Shown piece by piece: positions 15,798-23,759 of a stretch of 64,000 nucleotides of DNA; the first letter of the stretch is position 1; each line of letters begins with the position of its first letter. The DNA comes from Glycomyces paridis (GTDB taxonomy: Bacteria; Actinomycetota; Actinomycetes; Mycobacteriales; Micromonosporaceae): assembly GCF_004912155.1 (NCBI RefSeq), contig NZ_STGX01000014.1, positions 62,001 through 126,000 of the forward strand, given 5' to 3'. The position numbers and the translations under genes are program-made. The notes under the pieces are model-generated. The model was not told the origin of the DNA and searched no databases. It worked only from the letters and a program-made list of their open reading frames with translations.

Positions 15798-16253
15798 ATG
15801 CAGGTCTCCGCACGCGGCGAGTACGCCGTTCGCATCGCAGTCACCCTGGTCGCCGGTCATCCGAACACCGTCTCGGCGAGCGCGCTCGCCGCCGAGCAGC
15901 AGCTGCCCCGCAAGTTCGCCGAGGTCATCCTCGGCGACCTCCGCAGGGCCCACCTGGTCGAGAGCGTTCGGGGAGTGGAGGGCGGCTACCGGCTCGCCCG
16001 CGCCCCCGGCCGGATCTCGGTGGGGGAGGTGCTGCGCGCCGTAGACGGTCCACTGTCGGAGGTGCGCGGGCGCCGACCCGAGGAGACGAGTTACGAAGGG
16101 GCCGCGGTGAACCTGCCGCGGCTGTGGGTGGCCGCGCGGGCGGCGGTGCGGTCGGTGCTCGACGAGGTCTCCCTGGCGCAGGCCGCGTCGGGCGATTTCC
16201 CGGTCCAGGTCGCCGAACTGACCTCGGTGGACGATGCCTGGCTGCCCCGCTGA
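15798..16253 (+). CDS. Rrf2 family transcriptional regulator, cysteine-free (CymR-like)
   Basis: A 151-residue Rrf2 protein. The N-terminal winged helix is intact (MQVSARGEYAVRIAV, then QQLPRKFAEVILGDLRRAHL as recognition region, RGVEGGYRLAR as wing). The cysteines that bind Fe-S clusters in IscR, NsrR and RsrR are absent, as in the sulfur regulator CymR. The ATG at 15798 is chosen because GGGAG precedes it and the residues match the family start; a longer frame from 15750 adds only an unrelated Cys-rich tail. Four matching dyads lie before the sulfur genes, its own gene and egtA, so it probably represses sulfur acquisition. Target assignment is inference. Confidence 0.88.
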   Translation: MQVSARGEYAVRIAVTLVAGHPNTVSASALAAEQQLPRKFAEVILGDLRRAHLVESVRGVEGGYRLARAPGRISVGEVLRAVDGPLSEVRGRRPEETSYEGAAVNLPRLWVAARAAVRSVLDEVSLAQAASGDFPVQVAELTSVDDAWLPR

Positions 16254-16289
16254 GGTTGCGCGCGGCGCCCGCGGCCCGTAATATCTATA

Positions 16290-16312
16290 TATCCTATTGA
16301 AGAGATAGGAAT
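16290..16312. promoter_or_regulatory. Rrf2-type operator, site D, upstream of egtA
   Basis: TATCCTA, nine bases, TAGGAAT, the same spacing and nearly the same arms as the sites at 14886 and 15724. It lies about 130 bases before the egtA start within the only AT-rich stretch of the region (16280-16315), which probably holds the promoter. Confidence 0.65.
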
Positions 16313-16315
16313 ACT

Positions 16316-16418
16316 GACCGGACTCGTCCGACCGGAAACAGCGGCCGGAGTCGTCCGGTCGGGAACACCGGCCGGACCAGTCCGGCCGGGTCGGCCCGGG
16401 AACTCCCCGTCCCGGGCC
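16316..16418 (+). repeat. Three 27-base tandem hairpin repeats plus a fourth hairpin in the egtA leader
   Basis: Units 16316-16342, 16343-16369 and 16370-16396 are imperfect direct copies of 27 bases. Each contains a small inverted repeat of the type CCGGAC-N2-GTCCGG. They are followed by GGCCCGGG (16393-16400) pairing with CCCGGGCC (16411-16418). The array fills most of the transcribed leader between operator D and the egtA ATG (16444). It could be an attenuator, an RNA element or a protein-binding array; no known riboswitch class is recognised. Confidence 0.6.
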
Positions 16419-16443
16419 GAACACGCCACGTCTGGAGGTCAGC

Positions 16444-17685
16444 ATGTCCGACGCCTCGCTCCGCGACCGCGCCCAAGCCCCGCCCCTGACCGAGGCGGCG
16501 GCGGCCGAGCGCGTTGCCGCAACGGCCTTCGGCCCCAGCGGTCCCGCGCTCGTCGGCGCCGAAGTGGAATGGCTCGTCACCAGCACCGCCGACCGGCGCC
16601 GCCGCGCCGACCCCGAGTCCCTCAAGGCCGTCCTCGGCGTCCGCGACGCCCTGCCCCGATGTACCAGGCTCACCTTCGAGCCCGGCGGCGCCCTCGAACT
16701 GAGCACCCCGCCGCTCGCGGGCGTCCGCGCGTGCTTCGACGCCCTCGAAGCCGACCGCGCCCGCGTCGGCGCCGCCCTCGGCGACGAGGGCTACGAGCTC
16801 CTCGGCCTCGGCCTCGACCCGGTCCGCCTGCCCCGCAGGGTCCTTCGCGACCAGCGCTACCAGGCGATGGAGGAGCTGTTCGACCAGGACGGCCGCGCCG
16901 GGCGCTGGATGATGGCGAACACCGCCTCCGTCCAGGTCTGCCTCGACACCGGACGCGACGGCCCGGGCCCCGCCGGGATCGCCGCCCGCTGGGTCCTCGC
17001 CCACCGCCTCGCCCCGGTCCTCATCGCCGCCTTCGCGAACTCGCCCCTGCGCCGCGGCGCGCCCAGCCTGTGGCGCTCGACCCGCCAGCACGTGTGGACC
17101 GCGATCGACCCCACCCGCGCCCGCCCCGTCCCGCACGCCCACGACCCCGGGCGCGACCCGCGCGAGGACTGGGCCCGCTACGCCCTCGACGCGCGCGTCA
17201 TGGCCCTGCGCGGGCCCGGCCGCTGGACCGTGCCGCGCGGCCTCACCTTCCGCGGCTGGCTCCGCAGCGCCACCCTCCGCCCGCCCACCGCCGACGACCT
17301 CGACTACCACCTCACGACGCTGTTCCCGCCCGTACGCCCCCGCGGCGCCTACCTCGAACTGCGCATGATCGACGCCCAGCCCGGCCCCGACTGGATCGTC
17401 CCCGTCGCCGTCGCCGCGGCCCTCTTCGACGACCCGGCCGCCAACGCCGCCGCCCACGAGGCGCTCGAACCCCTGTGGCGCAACGCGACCCCCGGCGACC
17501 TCTACCTGCGGGCCGCCACGGCGGCCCTGCTCGACGCGCCGATCGCGGCGGCGGCGAGAGCCTGCTTCGAAGGCGCCAGGGCAGCCCAGACCGACCCGGC
17601 CGTCGCCGAAGCCGTCGACCGTTTCACGGAGTCCTTTGTGGCGAGAGGCCGAACGAGGGCCGACGAACTGGTGACCGGCGGCTAA
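16444..17685 (+). CDS. egtA: Glutamate-cysteine ligase, EgtA type
   Basis: A 413-residue GCS2-type ligase joining glutamate and cysteine with ATP to gamma-glutamylcysteine. In actinomycetes this is the first step of ergothioneine synthesis. Recognisable parts are GAEVEWLVTS near residue 40, FEPGGALELSTPP near residue 79 (substrate and metal site), MANTASVQVCLD near 158 and YLELRMIDAQPGPDW near 302. A GGAGG ribosome site lies just before the ATG. The other egt genes do not follow, so egtA stands alone next to the Rrf2 regulator. It consumes cysteine, which makes co-control with sulfur uptake plausible. Confidence 0.88.
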   Translation: MSDASLRDRAQAPPLTEAAAAERVAATAFGPSGPALVGAEVEWLVTSTADRRRRADPESLKAVLGVRDALPRCTRLTFEPGGALELSTPPLAGVRACFDALEADRARVGAALGDEGYELLGLGLDPVRLPRRVLRDQRYQAMEELFDQDGRAGRWMMANTASVQVCLDTGRDGPGPAGIAARWVLAHRLAPVLIAAFANSPLRRGAPSLWRSTRQHVWTAIDPTRARPVPHAHDPGRDPREDWARYALDARVMALRGPGRWTVPRGLTFRGWLRSATLRPPTADDLDYHLTTLFPPVRPRGAYLELRMIDAQPGPDWIVPVAVAAALFDDPAANAAAHEALEPLWRNATPGDLYLRAATAALLDAPIAAAARACFEGARAAQTDPAVAEAVDRFTESFVARGRTRADELVTGG

Positions 17686-18201
17686 CGCCGAGCGCCGCAG
17701 CAGCGCCGTGCCCGCGATCGCGGCCGCGGCGGCGATGAGGAGCGCCGCGGTCGCAAAGGGGCCGTACCAGGACGGGACGCCGTCGCGCACGTACTCGGCG
17801 ACCCACTCGTCGGCCTCGCCGGAGGTCGCGATCGCGAAGCGCCAGCCGAGGTCGAGCACGCCGGGGACCACCGCGAGGAGCACCGCCAGGACCGTGACGG
17901 CCCGCGCGTACCGGAACGCGCCGCGGCCCTTGGCCGCGAACACGGCGGCGGACGCGAACAGGACCGCGAAGAGCGCCGAGCCGAGGATCGCCAGCCAGTA
18001 CGGCCCGTACCAGGAGAGGGGCGCGAACTGCTCGCACGCCTCCACGAAGCCCGGGTTCGACTCGGAACCGCACCCGGCGCTGGCGTCGGCCGCGAAGTCC
18101 GCGTAGAGCACGACCTTCACGATCGCCAAGGCCGCGAAGAGCACCGAGGCGACCCACAACCCCGCCACCGCCCAAGACCTGTTGCCTCCAGTTGCGCTCA
18201 T
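17686..18201 (-). CDS. Small membrane protein gene with no stop codon at its natural 3' end
   Basis: From the ATG at 18201 the minus strand encodes about 170 convincing residues with four hydrophobic helices (about 10-28, 57-78, 88-108, 145-163) and DLGWRFAIATSG in between. After the last helix (GTALLRRSALAAG) the reading frame does not stop. It runs antisense through all of egtA to 16294. A TAG stands one phase off at about 17690, so the natural end is probably there and a single-base change has removed it. The end coordinate given is where coding support ends. Function unknown. Confidence 0.55.
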
Positions 18202-18233
18202 GTCCAGCTCCAAGTCCGCTCGTGGCGTCCACT

Positions 18234-18947
18234 CTAGAACGAGTCGGCCAGGCGCGGAGGCGTCGAAGGGCAGACCTGATCCGGCCCGTGAGTGCGGCCC
18301 CGCCTGCGGCGCGGCATCGCGGGCGCGAAGGGGGAAGGCGTGTTCCGAGGCCACCGGGCGCCGTGGTGCTCGGTGGCGGCGGACCGGAACGCCTCCAGCG
18401 GTTCCGAGCCCGGATACCTCCCGAACACGGGGTACCTTCCGCGGTGGTAGCAGTCCCAGTAGCTCACCGCCCGAGCCTCCGTACGCGCGTAGAACGCCGG
18501 ATTCCGCGTGATGAACTCCCCGTAGAGCCGCCGCTCGACCGAGCCCGGGACGGCGAGACCGGACAGGCCCCGCCCGATGTCCTCGACGATCTCCAGCACG
18601 TACTCCCCGGCAAGTTGCACCACGAACGGAACGACCCAGGGCTCGGCCGCATCGAGGAGCGACTCGAGACGCCGCTGGCGCACGCGGCCGTCGTGGTGCC
18701 GCGAGTAGAGGCAGTGCGCGATCAGCCGCTGCCTGCCGGTCAGGGACCGCACCGCGGCGGGGTCCGGTTCCGCGTTGTAGATCCGGTAAGGCAGCGTGAG
18801 CGTCTCGCCGCCCACCACCACGTCGAAGGGCGCCGTCGGGCCGAGCCTCGCGTACGGGACCAGCTCGATCACCTGCCGCACGTCGCCGCGCAACCGGGCC
18901 GGGAACGCGTTTTCGAGGCCGAGGGACGCCTCATGAGACCGCTGCAT
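18234..18947 (-). CDS. Hypothetical protein
   Basis: A 237-residue soluble protein that I do not recognise. It contains a beta-rich N-terminal part (DVVVGGETLTLPYRIYNAEP), a helical middle (RQRLIAHCLYSRHHDGRVRQRRLESLL, EPWVVPFVVQLAGEYVLEIVEDI) and a basic, Pro-rich tail with low-complexity character after residue 195. The conserved-looking middle and good coding bias support a real gene. It lies downstream of kdpE on the same strand with 36 bases between them, but nothing connects it to potassium uptake. Confidence 0.75.
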   Translation of the reverse strand: MQRSHEASLGLENAFPARLRGDVRQVIELVPYARLGPTAPFDVVVGGETLTLPYRIYNAEPDPAAVRSLTGRQRLIAHCLYSRHHDGRVRQRRLESLLDAAEPWVVPFVVQLAGEYVLEIVEDIGRGLSGLAVPGSVERRLYGEFITRNPAFYARTEARAVSYWDCYHRGRYPVFGRYPGSEPLEAFRSAATEHHGARWPRNTPSPFAPAMPRRRRGRTHGPDQVCPSTPPRLADSF

Positions 18948-18983
18948 GACCTGGAGCGTATGTCGAAGCCGCGGCCGTCCCGC

Positions 18984-19658
18984 CTACGGCCGGAAGCGGT
19001 AGCCCATGCCCGGTTCGGTCAGCAGGTGCACCGGCCGCGCCGGGTCCGTTTCGAGCTTCCTGCGCAACTGCGCCATGTACTGGCGCAGGTAGTTCGTCTC
19101 GCGGTCGTAGTTCGGGCCCCACACGCGGTGCAGCAGCTCGCGCTGGCCCACGAGCTTGCCAGGGTTGCGCAACAGCACCTCCAGGAGCTGCCACTCCGTG
19201 GGCGTCAGACGCACCTCCGCGCCCCCGCGGCGCACCACCCGCGCCGCGAGGTCCACTGTGGCCTCACCGATCGCGGTCACCGGCGAGTCGCCGCCCGGCC
19301 CGCTGCGCCGCGTCGCCGCCCGCACCCGCGCCAGCAGCTCCCCGATGTCGAACGGCTTCGTCACGTAGTCGTCCGCGCCCGCGTCCAGAGCCGCGATCTT
19401 CTCCGCGCTCGCGGCCCGGCCCGAGAGCACCAGGATCGGCGCCTTCGACCAGCCGCGCAGCCCCGCGATCACCTCGGTCCCGTCCATGTCCGGCAGCCCC
19501 AGGTCGAGCACCACCAGGTCCGGGACCACCGCCGCGGCGGCCCGCAGCCCCTGCGCCCCGTCCGGGGCCGTGCTCACCTCGTAGCCGTGCGCCGTCAGGT
19601 TGATCCGCAGCGCCCGCGCGATCTGCGGCTCGTCGTCCACCACCAGCACCTTGATCAC
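18984..19658 (-). CDS. kdpE: Potassium-responsive two-component response regulator
   Basis: A 224-residue OmpR-family regulator. The receiver domain (1-120) carries DDE at 8-10, the phosphoacceptor Asp52 in LVVLDLGLPDMDG and Lys102 in YVTKPF. The DNA-binding winged helix (about 130-224) shows LTPTEWQLLEVLLRNPG, HRVWG and YLRQYMAQLRRKLE. The start overlaps the kdpD stop by four bases. It should activate kdpFABC, which here is 30 kb away. Confidence 0.95.
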   Translation of the reverse strand: MIKVLVVDDEPQIARALRINLTAHGYEVSTAPDGAQGLRAAAAVVPDLVVLDLGLPDMDGTEVIAGLRGWSKAPILVLSGRAASAEKIAALDAGADDYVTKPFDIGELLARVRAATRRSGPGGDSPVTAIGEATVDLAARVVRRGGAEVRLTPTEWQLLEVLLRNPGKLVGQRELLHRVWGPNYDRETNYLRQYMAQLRRKLETDPARPVHLLTEPGMGYRFRP

Positions 19659-22210
19659 CCGGGCTCCTCCGTCTCCCTCGGCGCCACCGCGAGCGGCAGC
19701 GCCAGCACCATCGTCAACCCGCCGCCCGGCGTCGCCTCCGGCGCCAGCGTCCCGCCCATCGCCTCGGCCAGGCCCCGCGACAGCGCGAGCCCCAGCCCCA
19801 CGCCCGTGGAGTTGTCGCGGTCCCCGAGCCGCTGGAACGGCGTGAACATCAGCTCGTGGTCCTCATCGGGCACGCCCGGACCGCGGTCGATGATCCGCAG
19901 CTCCGCCATCGCCCCGTGCACCCCCGCGATGAGCAGCGGCGGCTCGCCCTCGGGGGAGAACCGCAGCGCGTTCGCTATGAGGTTCACCAGGATCCGCTGC
20001 AACAGCCCCGGATCGGCCATCACCTCCGGCAGGTCCGGGCTCACGTCCAGCCGCACCCCCGCCGCGGCCTCGCCCAGCTCGTCCAGCGCCCACGGCACCG
20101 CGTCGTCCATCGCGATCGGCACCGGGTTCGCCCCCAGCACCCCCGCCTGGAGCCGGCTCATGTCCAGCAGGTTGTCCACCAGCCCCGACAGCCGCCCCAG
20201 CGACGTCTCCGCCGTGTCCAGCAGCTCCGCGCGCTCCGCGGGCGTGAACAGCTCCCCGGTGGACTTCAGGCTCGTCACCGCCACCCGCGCCGACGCCAGC
20301 GGCGTCCGCAGATCGTGCGAGACCGCCGCCAACAGCGCCGTCCGCAGCTTGTCCGTGTCCGTCAACCGCTCCACCGTCGCCGCCTGCCGCTCCAGCCGCT
20401 CCCGCTCCAGCGCCGCCCCCGCGTGCATCGCGAACGCCTGCGCGATCCGCCGGTCCGCCGCCTCCAACGTGTGCCCCCGCAGCGCCAGCGCCAGGTCCTC
20501 GTCGATCGGCAGGTCGTTCTCCGCCGAACCCGGGCTCCCGCACGCCGCGCCCGCGCACGCCACCACCCGCCACAGGCGAGGGTCCTGCCGCTCTGCCGGG
20601 CCGGCACCGGGCTCCGTCCGCTCCAGCAGCGTCGCCGATTCCAGCGAGAACGTCTCCCGCAGCTGCTCCAGCAGGTCCTCCACCCGGTTCCCGCCTCGCA
20701 GCACGTTCCCGGCGAGGGTCGCGAGCGTCTGCGCCTCCGCGCTCGCCCGCGCCGCCAGCCGCGCTCGCGCCGCCGACACGTTCACCACGCTCGCCCCGCC
20801 CAGCGCCAGCGCCACGAAGATGACCAGCGCGATGATCTGCTCCTGGTCGCCCACCTTCAACGTGTAGTACGGCTCGATGAACAGGAAGTTCAGCAGCACG
20901 CTCCCGAGCACCGCCGCCAGCAGCGCCGGCCACATCCCGCCCGTCAGCGTCAGCCCCATGACCGCCGTCAGGACGATGAGCATGATCGTCGTCAGCGACA
21001 GCTTGTCGTGTAGCGGCACCAGGGCCAGCGCCAGCGCCGGGACGCCCAGCAGTGACAGCCCCACGCCCAGGCGCCTGCGGTCGGAGCCCAGCACGCCCCG
21101 GCCCGAGCGCGAGCGCCGCCCGCCCGAGGCGACCCGCTCGTGGCTCACCAGGTGCACGTCGATGCGCCCGGACATCACCGTCGTCGTCACGCCCACCCCG
21201 CGCGAGAGCATCTGCGCGAACCGGCCTCGCCGCGAGGCCCCCAGCACCAGCTGCGTCGCGTTGACGCCGCGCGCGAAGTCCAAGAGCGCCTCGGGGATCG
21301 CCTCGCCCACGACCTGGTGGTAGGACCCGCCGAGGTCCTCGACGAGGTTCCGCTGCCGGGCGAGGTTGCGGGCCGCCCGCGCGCTGGCGAGGCCGTCGCC
21401 CGAGGCGACGTACACGGCCTTCAGGTCGGCGCCGCCCGAGCGGGCGGCGATGCGCGCGGCCCGGCGGATGAGCGTGTCGCCCTCGTCGCCGCCGGAGAGC
21501 GCCACGACCACGCGCTCCTTGGACTCCCAGGTGGCGGTGATGTGCTCGGCCTCGCGGTAGCGTTCGAGCTGGTCTTCGACCTTGTCCGCGAGCCACAGCA
21601 GCGCGATCTCGCGCAGCGCGGTGAGGTTGCCGACCCGGAAGTAGTTCGACAGGGCCGCGTCGACGCGCTCGGGCGGGTAGACGTTGCCGTGGACCATGCG
21701 GCGGCGCAGCGCCTCGGGGGTGATGTCGGCGAGTTCGACCTGGTCGGCCCGGCGCACCACCTCGTCGGGCACGGTCTCGCGCTGCGGCACGCCGGTGATC
21801 TGGGCGACCACGTCGTTGAGCGATTCGAGGTGCTGCACGTTCACCGTGGACACCACGTCGATCCCGGCGTCGAGCAGTTCGTCGATGTCCTGCCAGCGCT
21901 TGGCGTTCCGCGAGCCGGGGACGTTGGTGTGGGCGAGTTCGTCGACGAGCGCGACGGCCGGGCCGCGTTCGAGGACCGCGTCCACGTCGAACTCCTCGAA
22001 GGCCGCGCCGCGGTGCTCCAGGACCTTCCGGGGCACGGTCTCCAACTCGCCGACGAGCTCGGCGGTGTGGGCGCGCCCGTGCGTCTCGACGTAGCCGATC
22101 ACGACGTCGGTGCCGCGGTCGGCGCGCCGGTGGGCCTCTTCGAGCGCGGCGAAGGTCTTGCCGACCCCGGGGGCGGCGCCGAGGTAGATCCGCAGTTGTC
22201 CACGTGGCAC
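19655..22210 (-). CDS. kdpD: Potassium-sensing histidine kinase
   Basis: An 851-residue KdpD. The KdpD domain begins at once with RGQLRIYLGAAPGVGKT (Walker A about 11-19), followed by a universal-stress domain, four membrane helices near 385-480, a GAF-like part, then HisKA (SHDLRTPLAS, phosphorylatable His about residue 631) and the HATPase domain. The GTG at 22210 gives the family-typical N-terminus; a TTG at 22249 is the alternative and would add 13 unconserved residues. The kdpFABC genes normally precede it; here 29.8 kb intervenes. A TTGACG hexamer at 22254-22259 (minus strand) could contribute to a local promoter. Confidence 0.95.
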   Translation of the reverse strand: MPRGQLRIYLGAAPGVGKTFAALEEAHRRADRGTDVVIGYVETHGRAHTAELVGELETVPRKVLEHRGAAFEEFDVDAVLERGPAVALVDELAHTNVPGSRNAKRWQDIDELLDAGIDVVSTVNVQHLESLNDVVAQITGVPQRETVPDEVVRRADQVELADITPEALRRRMVHGNVYPPERVDAALSNYFRVGNLTALREIALLWLADKVEDQLERYREAEHITATWESKERVVVALSGGDEGDTLIRRAARIAARSGGADLKAVYVASGDGLASARAARNLARQRNLVEDLGGSYHQVVGEAIPEALLDFARGVNATQLVLGASRRGRFAQMLSRGVGVTTTVMSGRIDVHLVSHERVASGGRRSRSGRGVLGSDRRRLGVGLSLLGVPALALALVPLHDKLSLTTIMLIVLTAVMGLTLTGGMWPALLAAVLGSVLLNFLFIEPYYTLKVGDQEQIIALVIFVALALGGASVVNVSAARARLAARASAEAQTLATLAGNVLRGGNRVEDLLEQLRETFSLESATLLERTEPGAGPAERQDPRLWRVVACAGAACGSPGSAENDLPIDEDLALALRGHTLEAADRRIAQAFAMHAGAALERERLERQAATVERLTDTDKLRTALLAAVSHDLRTPLASARVAVTSLKSTGELFTPAERAELLDTAETSLGRLSGLVDNLLDMSRLQAGVLGANPVPIAMDDAVPWALDELGEAAAGVRLDVSPDLPEVMADPGLLQRILVNLIANALRFSPEGEPPLLIAGVHGAMAELRIIDRGPGVPDEDHELMFTPFQRLGDRDNSTGVGLGLALSRGLAEAMGGTLAPEATPGGGLTMVLALPLAVAPRETEEPG

Positions 22211-22312
22211 CGCACCATCATCACTCGCTTCGGCGCCCGATGCCGTCAAGAAAGCGTCAAAGGTGACGGGGGAGCGGTGACCTCGCGCTCAGCGCCGGGG
22301 CGCCCGCCCGGT

Positions 22313-23503
22313 TCAGCCCCGCAGGAACTGCTCGATGACGAGGGTCGCGGCGCCCTTGGCGACGGCGTCGGGCCCCAGGAGCCCGGGGAGGATCGTCGCG
22401 GTCGCGAACGGCTGGCCGAGCGCGTAGGAGCCGGCGGCGGCGGTGATGGCGTCGAGGCGGGCGCCGGCGAGCATGAGGCCGGCCCAGCCGCCGATGACGA
22501 TGAGTTCGGGGTTGAAGAGGTTGAGGAGGTCGGCCAGGCCCGCCCCGAGGTACTCGACGGTCTCGTCCACGACGGCCGCGGCGGTGGCGTCGCCCGCGTC
22601 GGCGCGCTCCAGCAGCAGTTCGAGGGCGCCCTCCTCGCTGCGTCCGGCCAGGTCGACCACGCCGGAGGCGGCCAGGTACCGGTCGAGGATGCCCTCGGCG
22701 CCCACATAGGCCTCCAGGCAGCCGCGGCACCCGCACCGGCAGCGGCGCCCGGCGACCTGCATCGTGGTGTGGCCCCATTCGCCCGCGCTGGAGCCCGCGC
22801 CGCGGTAGAGCGAGCCGCCCGCGACGATGCACGAGCCCACGCCCGAGCCGATCAGGGCGATGACGGCGTCGTCGGCGCCCTTGCCCGCGCCGAACCACAG
22901 TTCGGCCTGCCCCATGGTCATCGCGCCGTTGTCGACGTGCACCGGCAGCGGCCCGAGGCGTTCGGTGAGCATGCGGCCCAAGGGGACCGCGTCCCAGCCG
23001 AAGGCCTTGGCGTGGATGACGCCCTCCTCGCCGTACTCGACCACGCCCGGCATCCCGACGCCCACGCCGAGCACGGGCGCGCCCTCGGCCTCGGCGAGCA
23101 CGGTCTCCACGCCCGCGACGATGTGCTCCACGACGGTGGCCGGGTCGTGGCGGCCGGGGGAGAGGGTGTGTTCGGCGCTGGCCCGTTCGGCGAGTTTGAG
23201 GTCGAGGAGTTCGACCCGCACGTGGGTCTCGCCGACGTCGACGCCCACGACGCGCGCGTGCCCGGGGTCGACTTCGAGGAGGATCTGCGGGCGCCCGCCG
23301 TCGGACTCGACCTTGCCCGCTTCGCGCAGGACCCCGTCGGCGAGGAGCTCGGCGGTGACGTTGGAGATGGTCGCGATGCTGAGGTTGGTGGCGGGCGCGA
23401 GGTCGCGGCGGGTGAGCGGGCCGTCGAAGTACAGGCTGCGCAGCAGCCGCATCCGGTTGCCGATCTTGAGGTCGCGGGTCGTCTTGTGCCTCGGGGCCTG
23501 CAT
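22313..23503 (-). CDS. ROK family transcriptional regulator
   Basis: A 396-residue ROK repressor. The N-terminal winged helix (about 8-70) contains GPLTRRDLAPATNLSIATISN. The sugar-kinase-like part has the zinc motif CRCGCRGCLEAY (about 243-254) and DNGAMTMGQAE. It is transcribed divergently from a CUT1 sugar ABC operon and a GH1 beta-glucosidase, a common arrangement in which the ROK protein represses the neighbouring genes until a beta-glucoside or sugar phosphate binds. The likely operator is the palindrome at 23602-23617. Confidence 0.9.
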   Translation of the reverse strand: MQAPRHKTTRDLKIGNRMRLLRSLYFDGPLTRRDLAPATNLSIATISNVTAELLADGVLREAGKVESDGGRPQILLEVDPGHARVVGVDVGETHVRVELLDLKLAERASAEHTLSPGRHDPATVVEHIVAGVETVLAEAEGAPVLGVGVGMPGVVEYGEEGVIHAKAFGWDAVPLGRMLTERLGPLPVHVDNGAMTMGQAELWFGAGKGADDAVIALIGSGVGSCIVAGGSLYRGAGSSAGEWGHTTMQVAGRRCRCGCRGCLEAYVGAEGILDRYLAASGVVDLAGRSEEGALELLLERADAGDATAAAVVDETVEYLGAGLADLLNLFNPELIVIGGWAGLMLAGARLDAITAAAGSYALGQPFATATILPGLLGPDAVAKGAATLVIEQFLRG

Positions 23504-23553
23504 CTGTCCACCAGTCCGTGTCGTTATCGGTCCGAGCTCATGCCGTTATGTCG

Positions 23554-23617
23554 GGGAGATTGACGACATGAGTCTAACTACTTAATCTAAGTCTTATCAA
23601 TAAGTCGTGTACGACTT
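23554..23617. promoter_or_regulatory. Divergent control region of the ROK gene and sugar operon
   Basis: AAGTCGT at 23602-23608 and ACGACTT at 23611-23617 form a perfect 7-2-7 palindrome. Toward the ROK gene (minus strand) a TTGATA hexamer, 17 bases, then TTAGAC makes an acceptable promoter in the AT-rich run 23570-23605. The palindrome just upstream is the best candidate for ROK binding. Confidence 0.5.
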
Positions 23618-23680
23618 GCAAAGCCTACCTCTGGGCCACCCCCGGACCGCACTGAACCGAGGCTCCCCTCCGCGTGTTGG

Positions 23681-23692
23681 GAGAGCGCTCAC
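23681..23692. promoter_or_regulatory. LacI/CebR-like operator upstream of the GH1 sugar operon
   Basis: GAGAGCGCTCAC is a 12-base dyad with one mismatch around the core GAGCGCTC. It lies about 70 bases before the receptor gene. It resembles the Streptomyces CebR box TGGGAGCGCTCCCA and the perfect 16-base palindrome at 46619-46634 ahead of the GH16 gene. A LacI-family regulator acting on both is inferred. Confidence 0.5.
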
Positions 23693-23759
23693 CGAAGCAC
23701 CACCGACCGAAATCCCTCCAGCCGCCGGCGTCCACCGGCGGCCGCAACTAGGAGCATCT

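Noticed and set aside
15750-16253. Rrf2 protein starting 16 residues earlier with a CSTC motif (Fe-S binding)
   Set aside because: The extra residues lie upstream of the good ribosome site, would start about four bases after the operator arm, and are not where Rrf2 proteins carry their cluster cysteines.
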